Position numbers and translations under genes: made by a program
Assembly: GCA_028565715.1 (NCBI GenBank)
Contig: JAOXYC010008902.1
Location: forward strand, 1-15,412
Source: Phoronis pallida
Taxonomy: Eukaryota; Phoronida; Phoronidae
Length of the DNA stretch: 15,412 nucleotides
Direction of reading: 5' to 3'
Notes under the pieces: generated by a model
What the model was told of the DNA's origin: nothing
The model's input: only the letters and a program-made list of their open reading frames with translations
Database searches by the model: none
In this document: positions 1 through 12,200 of the stretch, in pieces
How the letters are laid out: the number at the start of each line of letters is the position of its first letter
How positions within the stretch are numbered: position 1 is the first letter of the stretch

Positions 1-76
1 CTAGCTGGGTAGCTTAGCGGTAGAGCACCATAACCGGCAATTGTGGGGACCTGGGTTCGATTCCCAGTTCAGTTAG
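1..76 (+). repeat. tRNA-like sequence, probable SINE head or tRNA pseudogene
   Basis: The A-box-like TAGCTTAGCGG and B-box GGTTCGATTCC are intact. A T arm pairs CTGGG with CCCAG, the D arm pairs GCTT with GAGC, and an acceptor stem forms from AGCTGGG with TTCAGTT. A T6 run follows at 82-87. The anticodon arm is abnormal: either a 9-base loop or a 6-bp stem with C instead of U at position 33. Two related degenerate sequences nearby favour a SINE head over a working tRNA gene. It lies just downstream of E28 in the sense of the gene. Confidence 0.6.
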
Positions 77-140
77 GCTGATTTTTTCTGTCTTTTTAAA
101 TTTATCTTTATATAGGTATTCGTTATTTTCATGAAATTAC

Positions 141-257
141 CTTGATCAGCGTTTGTTGATCCGACTATCGATGTGGTAGGCATTGTCGTCGAATCGGACG
201 TTGGTGATGTGACTTTTTTGGATGTCGTAGAGACTGCAGTTGATGTTTGAGCGGCGA
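141..257 (-). CDS. E28: Ser/Thr-rich mucin-like exon 2
   Basis: A 117-bp phase 1-1 exon, identical in length to E27, with donor GTAATT. It reads [38 protein letters not shown]. Base identity to E27 is about 81% (95 of 117 counted by eye). The acceptor follows a long A/T tract (poly-A on the plus strand at 260-270). Last exon visible; the frame continues beyond the left edge. Confidence 0.78.
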
Positions 258-3200
258 CTTAAAAAAAAAAATAATAAAATTTAGAAATAAACATTGAAAT
301 GTAATTTTGTATCTCATTGAAGAAGGCCGTGGCAGCATTGCGATAAAGATGAACACCAATACATGTATGAACATGGTCCAACAATTTTGTTTCGCTCCCA
401 CATTGGGTACTTCAAGTGTTTTGACGTTGAGATAAAACAACCCATTGATACATTTCATGATTGTTAAACAGCATATGACAGGTAAATTAGATAATGGCCA
501 GGTATACTCTCTTAAACATTCTTGATAATATAGAGCTATTTGTTATTGTATTGAAATTACCTTGCTCAGCTGTTGTTGATCCAACTGTCGATGTGCTAGA
601 CATTGCTGTCGAATCTGACGTTTGTGCTGTGACGTTGCTGGTTGTTGTAGAAGCTGCAGTTGTTGTTTGAGCGGTAACTAATACAAAGGAAACAAGTGCC
701 ACTGTATTTCAAAGACAAGTTGATCCCCATTTAGGAAACCCAGGGCAGAGTTTTTTGCATCCGAGCGATAATTTCGTCGGCGGTCTCGGTGTATTTACAG
801 AAAAATGTTACGAATCTATCTAGCAGCTGCTGTGCAGAATAACAATTATACAGGTTATTAAAACAAGAGCTGGAGAAGATGATGAAGAAGAAATTTAAAA
901 CCAAGATAAGGACGCCATTCACAATGATACCCTACGCTTGTACAAAAAGTCAACCCATACTGCTTTATAGTATAGCGTTATTATGCGTTAAGATTTGCAC
1001 AAAAAAGTAATATGGACTTGATACATCTAGCTCAGCGCATGGAGTATCTGACAGGCAATCGTGGAGACCTGGGTTTGATCAAGTTCAATTCCAATGTTTT
1101 TCTTTTAAATTCACTGTTCTAAAGTATTATTGTCAAAATTGAGTATCATAACTAAACATACCACACGCGGACATATTGGTTGAACCAACTTCCTCCGTCG
1201 TCATTCCGTCTGGACATTGAAGGCAGGATGATTTGCCTTGATCAGGTTGATAAAATCCCAAAGCACAATTGAGACATTCTTTTCCAAATCGGTACTCGGT
1301 GTTTTGAACTAAGTATGTCCCCGGTCGGCATGATATTGCTGAAAGTTTTCAAGATATTCTCTAAGGCACCACATTTTTCTTGTAACACATTTGAATAATT
1401 CAAGATTGACATTAATGACTAAGATAGACATTAATGACTCTTATTGGGATCATGCAATTTGAGAAAGATATAGCCTAAATCTAAGGTTGCATAAGATCAG
1501 AAACTAAGACTAGACGATTCATTATTCTCACCACAGTCGGTTTGGTTGGCAGTTCCCCTGTCATCTGTTGTATAACCGACATTGCATTCAAAACAATCAA
1601 GCTGACCCTCTTCCGGCTGATAGAATCCTTTAGGACACAATGCACATGCGATGTCACCATTATCGTTGGCGTTCTGTGTATAGTACGTACCCGGACGACA
1701 CTTGACTTTAAAGAAATGGTGATATGAAAAAAAACACTTTCAAATGAACATTTTTCATCGTGAAAAGATCTGTCACACAAAGGAAGTTTTTAAATTAAAC
1801 TTTTGATTGAGATAACAACATCAATTATATTTTCAGAGTCAGGAACACATGAAACCTGTTCAATAGCTGTACCATTATCTATCGGAAGCTAGGTGATTTG
1901 CCATTGTAAGCAGATCATACTCGGAGATTGACAGAGTTGGAGTAAGGAACGTTTGTCGTGTTGATATTGCTCCAGTCGACTAAACTGGATACACAAACCG
2001 GCCCGTTATGATTTCGAAGTTGCTACAAATTACAATGCTGTGCTAGATAAGTTGCCATCTTGGAAAAACTAACGCTAATGACAGCGTATACATGCCTGTG
2101 GCCCAACAAGGGTTCACTTTACCTTTAGCCTTACATGAATGTACATATGCATGTGATCGATGCCCTGTAATGCTCTGCACAAGTCCCCCGAAAGACAGCA
2201 TCTTAATACTGACCAACAACAACACTTTTGTTTTATCGTTTGTAACTTACCACATACATGTCCGGTAAGGCGGTCTCTCATAGATCCGATGGTGCAGTTT
2301 ATTTCGTATGTAAAGTTTGGGTTGGCGCTGTACATCGTACCGTTGACGCCAAATGTGATATTACCACTTGATAGAAGAGCGCCCGCCTTTTCACCAAGTG
2401 CATTTAGGTCAGCGTCGATAGTGTCTATAATCAAATAATAACACAAATTAAAGTAGGCTTTCACTGGCCAAAAGAGATAAAGACTGCAAGGACAGAGACA
2501 TTCGACACTGCACTGGGAATCCAACCCAGGTCTCCCTGTTTTCAAGGCAGATACCCTACCAACTGAGCTACCCAGCGAAATATGAATCCGAATGATTTTA
2601 GTGACTGAAAGTAATTCATTGCAAATTTACGAAATGACAACATATTGATAGAAATTAACAACAATGTTATTCACTATAACTGACAAAACGGCTGCTTAAT
2701 GCACCCGTCTCATCTAGCTCCACATAGATGTAAGATCAAACCAATGGAAGAAACAACTGGAAGACGAAAAACAGCACGTATTTTAAAATGCCTAAAATAT
2801 TGCTTGGTCACATTCATTATAAAACTAAAATATTGCTTAAAGTATGCACCTACGTGACTACAACAGATGAAATACCGCACACATTTAATGCATTTGGCAA
2901 TACTTGGAAACAAGTTCCATGCCATGAACAGAACTGGAAGAAGGCATATGAATACACAAAGTTCTTATAGCGAAAAGCATACTTTTTAATACTTACCTGA
3001 ATTATTGTAAGTCACCTTTGCAACAATCTGAACAAACCCGGATGTTTCACGAGTATGGCGTAGAAGTGTACTATCCTCAGTCCAACGTTTCTTCCTAATG
3101 GCGTAAATATCATTTGAGCACTGAGTTTGTACCTCTTGGTGAGGGCCTCCGAGTGAGTCGGAAAGTTGTTTAGCTTGTAACTGTACAGACTGAATATTTT

Positions 3201-6200
3201 CCTTGGTACACTCTAAGGGTGCAACATCAACAGAGACTTTTAGAATGTGCTCTTGCTCGGAGACGGCTGAAATGTGCGAAGGACCTATCACATAGCTAAT
3301 GGCGTTTACACGTTCTTTTTGAGATTACAAATTATCTGACACCATACATCACTTAATTATTAACTTCCATTTACCCGGTTCAATCAATGAAACAGGATAA
3401 TAAAATTAACGAGTAAGATTTTATAAGACGGTGTTCTGCAAGATGCAGCTATCTTAGATTTAGTCCGGGGATTTAGTTCGAACTTTTGGAAACGTATAAC
3501 GTAGTGCGTCTACCTTATTTATTCCTACACCTGTGATTCGGCGCGTGCTTACACGCACACCCAGTCAACAGATTGCAGCATATTTGGTTGATTACATCCA
3601 AATACCATCAGTTTGGTTTTTCACCCAATCTTACCAAAGATTCACAAACCTGAACAACCCGGCAACAAAAAATGAGTTTTTCGATTTGTTTGTCCGTTCC
3701 AATACCAATCTGTCTTTGGACCACACTCATACACGCCGCCCTCTGGAACTGGGGAACTAAACCCAAAACCGCTGTTGCAATACGCACGGCAGGACATTGT
3801 CCCGTTACTGTCTGTTGAGCAAGGCTGTAATCTACCGTTACGAGGAGCAAAGATTAATCTTGTGGGATTGCAAGCTGTAAATACAAGAAGACACAGACAT
3901 TCTGTTTTTATAATGTGAAAACAATATCCATATACAGTGTACCTGCAAGGTGAAGAGGTCACAGAAATAACTAGAATATATTTACAGTATCGTAATATTT
4001 AAAAAATTAACACTGATAGTTAAGACCCAAACCTTTATGTACTTACTTGGACATTTTGATGGGTTACAAGTCAATGTTTCTTCATTGTCACCAACACAAT
4101 GTTTCCCTCCATTCACAGGAGTAGGACTGTCACAATTTCTCTGTCGTAACTTTTGACCACCTCCGCACTTTTTACTGCAAGTCCCCCAATCACCCCAAAT
4201 ACCCCAGCTTCCATCAACTAAAATAACAAAAAACATAATATGTATCAGACCTCACACACGTTTGTATTGGTAAACTGATTTTAATCAGTTTACCAATACA
4301 AACGTGTGTGATTTTTAAAAAAAATCAGTCTTTCTCAAACTTAACTCGAATCGGTTTACTTCTTTTTTTGCTACTTGTACAGGTGATAAAAATTGCAAAC
4401 TTTGCATAAAGTTAGCTAATATGCCGGTTAATATGCAAGTAATCAATTTAAAGTTCAAGTATCCGTACACCAAACATTATGACACGAAACAGTTCAAGCA
4501 TGCTTAGATATATTTATTAAGTAATTTTCCGGATAAACTAGACCTGGGAGAACTTTGTTGATCTGGAATATCTATATATTGGAAGTCATGATATTTGGTT
4601 TCGACAATATCTTACCTATCTCCGCTTCACAAAATTGTCCTGTGAAACTCCCTTTACAGACACATTCATATCCGTCTACTAGACCAATGCAAGTTGCATT
4701 GTTCTCGCAGCTGTTGTCACGGCAATCATGGAGGGTACAATTCTTTCCTGAGATGATATAATATACACATGTATGACATTTAATGATAGTTTACATATTA
4801 ACCAAATCTGCCTTCCTTTTTTGAGAAATTTGACAGTACGTAAATATTCTGGTTGAGTTACTACCAGGGCCTAATATCACCATTATTGTAGTGAACACCC
4901 AGGTGTTCTACTCATGGATAGCAACTCAATTGTTGTGGGAAAATGAAACGAAGTTTATGACATATCTTGCAAGATTGACGTTTTTCTTTGCTGCGTTCAC
5001 CATTACCCTATTATGGATGAGCATGTGAGTAACAGTCATCTTTACAATTAACTGGAAAGTGTTTACTAAAAATCCATTAATGTAAGGTTCCACATACCTT
5101 GATATCCAAGTGTACAGCTACAGTCATAGTCGCTACCATTGTTGAAGCACGTGCCATTATTCTGACAAGGATGCTGGTCACACGGAGGTGGAGCTGTAAA
5201 AAGTCTCAGGTGAAGGAAATGTTTCTTTGAAGTTGACAACATTGGTTTGTTGATTTTCTATTAGCTGATTTTTAAGACTAATAATCTCAATTCACTGAAA
5301 ACAATGCACTTATAATTGTTTTCTACTCCTTATATAAAAAATTAGACAAATAAAGAAAGATACTCACGTGGACACATTTGGTTGTTGCATATTCTTTCTT
5401 CATGAACTTGTTCTGAACAGTCATTGCCGCCGTGTGCCGGGGGAGGATTATCACATGACCTATTTCTTGATTGTTGACCGCCATTACAGGACTGGGAGCA
5501 TACTGACCAAGCAGACCATGGACCAATACCACCGTTCACTAAGAAATTGTTATTGTTGTACTTAAAAGTGTGTTATTCCTACATACATGGTATACAGAGA
5601 CTCCCCTCAATTATACATGAACACTGGTAAAAACTCAGGCATAGTGAAGTTCACTTTTACCACTGAATCACCCTTGAATCACCAATAAGAAAACACGATC
5701 AAAAGGAAAAAATATTATGAGGAAAAAACGCTTCATCTGAAAAAGTCACCTGGACAAGGGTGTTGATTGCATTTTTCTTTCTCTACAGTACTTCCGTTAC
5801 AGTTAAGACCGCCATAAGCTGGTCTGGGATTATCACATGCGCGTGTCCTGTTTCTACTTCCTGTGTCACAGTCACGTGTGCAGGTCGACCAAGTGGACCA
5901 ATCACTCAGGTTTCCGTTGACTGAAAATTAAATTTGAATTTAACGAGGGTTTCTCGAATTGAAAACACTCATTCGTAATGCTTTGATATTATCACTGTTC
6001 AAAAACAATATATTTTTAGAACTTATTTAGGTACAAGGACAGGGATGAAGATGTAGCAGTCCACGTTCCAACTAGTTTTGGTCTATTCTCACCAAGCACG
6101 GTGTCATTAGTGTGGTGACAGTCTGTCAAGTATTATCTTGGATTGTCAGCTGATTTCTTTGACCGTTCGCTTCAGGTCTGCACTCGAATGATGACAGTGA

Positions 6201-9200
6201 GACCCCGGGAGTGAGACCAGTTCAAAAGTCTAAGTATTAGACTATCATGTTAGGATAATTGGTTCCTACATTTAGGACTTTGGAAGTGTAGTTGTATCTT
6301 TTGAAATATGGCTTTTTACCTGGACAACCTTGGGTATTGCATGTTTCGTTGTTGTAGCCCATCCCTTTGCAATCCCTACCCTCGTGGTCTGGGGCTGGGT
6401 TTGTACATGACCTATTTCTGTGACGTATGCCAGATCCACACGAGACTGTACATTCATCGAACGTTCCCCACGTACTCCACCCTCCATGAACTGTTAGAAA
6501 GATACACAAGTATACACAGCAGACCTATGTTTTTGGTTTCTTGTATAATTTCTTTTTTTGTATTGTTGATGCAAAACATTGCAAAAAGGTCTGTGGATTA
6601 TGTTTGCGAGTTAAGATTGTATGTGCCCAAAATTCAAGGGTTACCAGTAATCAGTTTTTTTAACACAGTGAAACTCCACTCGGTTTCTCTAAAGGTTCAT
6701 TATTATTTAAGTTGTGTATGGGAAATCAAAAGTATGTTATCATATCTCACCTCTTTGGTGTTGACATCGATCACCAACAAACTCTTCTGGACAAGTACAG
6801 TTATAACCATAGTTATATCCTGTACAGTTCCCTCCATTCTTGCACTCATTGAAAGCACAGTCAAATATAGTACAGTTTTCACCTGTAGGGACAGCAGTTG
6901 AAATGTTTTAGTAACTACAATGGTCTGTCACTGAAATGCGTTTAAACCTAGACCAATTGAATCTGAACACGATCCATCCTTATGAATATTTGCTGATTCT
7001 ACATATAAGTTTATTTAAAACTGATCAGGGAACAATCGTGCCGAATCTTAATCTACACAAACTAATCAAAACAAAAAAAAACCTACCGTACCTGCATAAC
7101 CTGGCTTACAGACACAAGTATACGAGTTACTTCCATCTACACATGTACCGTTGTTCAGACAAGGCGATGGCTTACACTCATCAATTTCTGGAGAAACAAA
7201 GAATACCACAATGTTATAGATACGTATATAGACGGATATAGATAAAACTGATAGGCGTAACGGTGTCAAGAAAGCATATTTTTTGCAATGCATCGTCATT
7301 AAAGAAAGAGTCTCTAAAGGTTACATGGGAGGTTAATTATCATAGTGTCATTGCCTACGAATAACTAATAGAGTATTAATTTTCGACCCATACAAATAAA
7401 CATTTTCTGAAAGATGAGGGATCAAACAATAAAGATGACATAATTTGGAATTTGCCGTAGCGTTCTTGTGGTCACGTGACTTGGCATTTAAAGTCAAAAT
7501 TTTGTTTTTTTGATAAAATTGGCCATAGAAAATACACATGAAATCCAAAGAGTTCCAAACTGCAATCGAAAATACAGTAAAAGGCATTCTCTCCAAAAAG
7601 TATCGGAAAACTCCGATACACAATTTCATTTTTTTTATTTCAAGATAATAAGTCATTTTTTTCATTTTTTTGAAAAATTGCGACACTCTTGATTTTTGAT
7701 AATTTTTTAAGACATCAAAGGTAGGGTTTAACACGAATCCCTCCCTGGAACTTTTTTGTATAGTATTGAAATTATCTGTTGAAATAATTAACTAGTAAAC
7801 AAATCGGTTGTCTAGTTTTTGAGGAATGTGTACCGAAGTCAAAAAACACAATTTTGACTTTAAATGCCAAGTCACGTGACCAAGGGAACGCTTCAAATAA
7901 CAAATCGTGTCTTCTTTATTGTTTGATCCCTCATCTGTCAGAAAACGCATACTTGTATGGGTAGAAAATTGATACCTTTTAAGTTATTCGTAGAAAAGGA
8001 CACCATGGTAATTGACCTCCCACGTAACCTTAACCAAACGTATTGCATCTAATGAAATGTAGAAATTTGGTCATATAAGAAGTAATGTGAAACACCAGAG
8101 ACACGTTTTCAAACATATCATTGGTGAACAACTATATAAACAGAACACCAAATTTATTGTCTGAAAATCATAGTTCAAATATTCATCAATGTCAATTTTA
8201 CGAACTATTTGTTTCTGACCGAAAATGGGTAAAAAAATTACCGAAGCGTTAATAATAAAGATGTAATGAATAACTCACCTAAGCATTCTGTGACATTTGT
8301 TGCCCCTTCTTCAACTGAAGACTTTCCTAGTGGACAAACTGTACATTCAAACTGTGCTGGAGTATCCTGGTACTGACCAACTGGACATTTAGTACAATGT
8401 GATTCCACTGTGTGATCAACATGAGACCCGGGAGGACAAGACACTGAAACCAGGATTGTCATAAAGTACTGAAACGTGTTGGCTTCAGCCCATTAAACTA
8501 TATTTTTTCAAACAAAAGTTCTGAAAGAACTCGTAGTATGACAATTATTTGTACATAAACCCTGATTTAAGAAAATTACTATGTACCGCTTGAGTGGAAA
8601 AACGTTTAGGAATCGTGCCGCGTCGACAGCATCTCTATTTATATATTTATACCCTTGTAGTAGGTAGTTAATCTCAGCGTTTTCCGTTAGAATCTACATT
8701 TATTAAGTTGAGTATGTATTGTGAAATCGTTCATCTGAGTCCTGTGGAAGAATTAACGGAACTCTGTGTAAAGTTGAAATAAAAGCAACAACTGTTTTAA
8801 GCGACATGTTTCGACGAACCTCTCGTCATTCTCAAGCTTTATTGAAGAATGGGAGTCTCGTCCCCTGACTGCAATTTTGACTTCGAGAGTATTTGGATTG
8901 GAGTGACGACAACCCCCGCGTTCGGGCTTGAGAACAAGGCTAGAAGAATGGCTGAATGCCAAGTCGTATTGCTCAATACAAAAGTGGAAATGATAATACA
9001 TCCGGGTAATAGAATACAAAAACTAGGAATGGCAAAGTAACAGCGAATCAATACAATAATGACAAGGCTTCGTGAAAGCTTCAATAAAGCTTGAGAATGA
9101 CAAGAGGTTCGTCGAAACATGTCGCTTAAAACAGTTGTTGTTTTTATTTCAACTATACTAACGCTTACATCCACAAGAAAGTTCGGAAACTCTTTGTAAC

Positions 9201-12200
9201 TATCCATGTACACAGTAATACTTGATTACAATCATTTGAATATTTAAGAATTCGGAAAAATAATATCAAAGCAGCCCATCATGTAGACTGAGCATAATTC
9301 AAGCCAATTAAAGAAAACTTTGGTTCAATAAAGTATTCAGTGTGACTCACCACAGTGAAGCCCCGACGCAAATGACCTCTCATCACAATCCACCCCCATC
9401 GACTCAAAGGCCAGAGGCGTGTCACTAAGCGTGATATTGAACATTTCCTCCATTGGAAATACAGTCTCATTTTGAATGTCTTTGGTGATGCCGGTGACAA
9501 GTTCCACCAATGTGTTATACGCCTCCTCTGGTGTACTATTAGCGGTGATGGGTTGGTTGATGGTGAATTGTATTTTAATTTCGTCCGTGTCGCTGGTTGA
9601 TCTACGCCCTCGTCCCAAAACAAATTGCTGGCCCTGTATATCAATAATGAAAATTTGATTTATTTGGTTAACTTTTGTAAATGAAAAAATCGGAACACGC
9701 AATTATTACTTTTGGCCAGTAAACGCCTACCTTTATTTGTATTAGGTAAACTTTTCGCAAAGAATAAAAAGAGGTTCTGTTTTTTGAGTTTGTTATGGTG
9801 GTACGAAGACCTTACTTCGGGACCTATTGGGTAGAACTTTATTAAAAGTCAAGAAAATCGTTTTCATTCAAAAAAACATCGCATACATTGGTGAATGGAT
9901 ATCCCGATGTGTCACGTTTTCTGCGAGATGTTGGTCCACACGTGACTTCGACGTTTTCTGCGGTGCAGTTGTTCTTGGGATCGGAGCAGGTTTGTCCCAT
10001 TGCGGAATTCATTAAAAAGTCAATGAAGTTTTCTTTTATTTCTTCAGTTGTTACCCCACTTGAACAAGAACCTTTGTAGTATAGGATAACAGGAAGTTTC
10101 AAGTTTCCTGGAAAAAGCTGCTCTGCAAAATCAAAAATATATATATTTCATATATCTCGAATCTCAAGGGACGCAAAACGATCACTCGACGATCTATTTT
10201 ATTTCTCAAGATTTTTTGGAGGGCTTTTGACGGAGGGCACATTTTTAGTTTTTTACCTTTGAGGCGGTGAAGTCCCTCGACACGTTTTCGTCAAACTTCA
10301 AACAAAAACTCAATGACTCAATGTTGATCTACGAAAGCTTGTGAGAAAAAAAATGGCTGACACTCAGTTGTCTTTCAAATATAGCCTTTGAAATGAAGAA
10401 CACTTACAACCAACATTGGTACCAACCAATATTTTGAAACGGTGACACTGTCGGGGGTACTGAATGTGTAAACTTACTGACACAATCCTGAACCTTGGTG
10501 CTGGACCATTCGCCTCCACTACAGATATACTGTCCACCACTTAACAAGCGGTCATGAATATCATAGCCATCCTGACACATCATAGAACAGGTGCGAAGTG
10601 CCATCAATTGGATGCATGGCAACGCACCATTTTTCGGAGGGTTTAAAGTAGGACACTCTTTCACTGAAAAGTGAAAGAAAACGTCAAAAATGCGCTCCAT
10701 CATTTTTTACTGAGAACTGACACAAAGTTTTTTTGTTTGTTTTTAGTTATTGTAGCAAAACAACTTATACGTAGCACTAAACATACATGTTACACGAAGG
10801 GTTCTTACCGTTGACGTCGATAACGAAGGAGCATACACTTTGTCTACCGAGTTCAAGGTCAGTGCCAGTGCAAGTGACATAGTGTTTGCCCAGTCCAAGT
10901 GTGACATTTTCGTCTTGATATTGAGGACAGACTGCGGGCAGTTCAACACCTTTGGCACTTGTGAACGTAGGTATAGGAACATGCACTTCAGTTTCGATTT
11001 CTGTTGTAGTTATATTCATGTCAGACGAGCAGTTCGATATAGTTGGTGGTTCATCAACTGTAACAACATACATAAGTGTTGATAATAGAAACACAAATAC
11101 AATTATTTTAAGCGCATGTTCGAGTGCAACTGGCAAAGATTAAGAAAACGAAATGCATTAGCCGGACGTGGAAGTTTATCAAATGTTATTGAAAAGGCGA
11201 ATGTCTTCTTGGAAGAAGAATAGAACTGAATATTACCTAAAATTATATTAACAACTTACGCCAGCACTCTGGGGTCTCTCCAGTCCAGTTACCACTTGCG
11301 TCACATATGTATTTCGGAGTGTTATGCGGACTACGTGGAATGGCGTAACCAGCGTGGCAGGTATACGTGCACACGTTGCCATACGTATCACCAGTGCAAT
11401 TGACGTCGCCATGTTCAATATCAGGTAACTTTCCGAGACATTTTACAACTGAAGGCAAACAAAATTTTGTTATTTGAAATATTATCACTTTTTACAGAGA
11501 TAGAACTACAATATAGGCTGAACTTCTTTTTCGGTCTGTAGGCTACTCGTGTAACTTCGATTGCAGGTAGATAAGAAGACATGTGATAGAAGGCTCGACA
11601 TGGACAGATTCTACTGTACTAGTGATCTGAACTTATGTGCTGTGGCTGTATTAACAAACAAACCTGTACAGCCGATATCTCCACTCCATTGCCCGTTAGT
11701 GCAGTTGACAGGATTTGGTCCGATTCTATTGTAACCTTGGTTACAGTCATAGAAACATTGACTTCCTGTGACGTCATCACATTCTGTTAGTCCACCGTTT
11801 GCAGGACTTTGTTTGGCTTCACACGTACTCACTGAAGAAAAGAAAGAACTTTGTATCAGCGTACGATTGCAGAAGGCCAATTGTCGATAATTAAATTTAA
11901 ATTATGAATGCTTGCACACTTCATTATTATTGTTAATTCAAATTAGGTGGTAAGAAAATACATTCATCAATGTCTGCACACAGTAAATATTCTACTTACA
12001 TACGACTGTTATGGTGTACTTGCATTCAGCGTGTGTATGCATTTCAACATCAGAACCAGTACAAGTAACCTCATGAGAACCCAAACCAAGAGTAACATTA
12101 TCTGTAGGGAAGAAGTTACACACGGCGTCTATGGAGGCTGAATTCTCTGCCCTTTTGAAACTTGGAATCGGGAGATTCACGTCTGTTAATGTTTCTTGGG

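Noticed and set aside
1-76. Functional tRNA-Ala (GGC anticodon)
   Set aside because: A GGC triplet is at the right place only if the anticodon stem has six pairs, and position 33 would be C rather than U. Related degenerate copies nearby make a SINE head more likely.
2043-2545. Single 143-codon minus-strand frame around E24 as an intact gene
   Set aside because: Only 2251-2424 has domain-like sequence and splice sites; the flanks are intron and a SINE head.
5921-6319. Additional TSP1 exon between E17 and E16
   Set aside because: No WxxW or CxxSC pattern in any minus-strand frame, and no matching acceptor and donor pair.
6308-6901. Plus-strand open frame of 197 codons, the longest in the window
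   Set aside because: It runs antisense through E16, the intron and E15. Those two exons have clear TSP1 and EGF patterns with correct splice sites; the plus-strand product has no recognisable feature.
7348-7734. Minus-strand open frame of 128 codons as a transposon protein
   Set aside because: It lies across an inverted arm and the AT-rich core, has no transposase motif and low-complexity Lys/Phe-rich composition.
7312-8036. TTAA target duplication marking a piggyBac-type element
   Set aside because: The right flank has TTAA but the left has TAAA, and the exact ends are uncertain after divergence of the arms.
8753-9213. Several open frames between 8753 and 9213 on both strands
   Set aside because: They are produced by the palindromic arms of the foldback element, which mirror each other's frames; no domain is seen.
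9842-9886. Extension of E11 to the stop codon at 9842 as a C-terminus
   Set aside because: A good GTATGC donor at 9885-9886 joins in frame to E12, whose sequence continues the linker and leads into GCC2_GCC3 exactly as in copy B. An intron-retention isoform is possible but unsupported.
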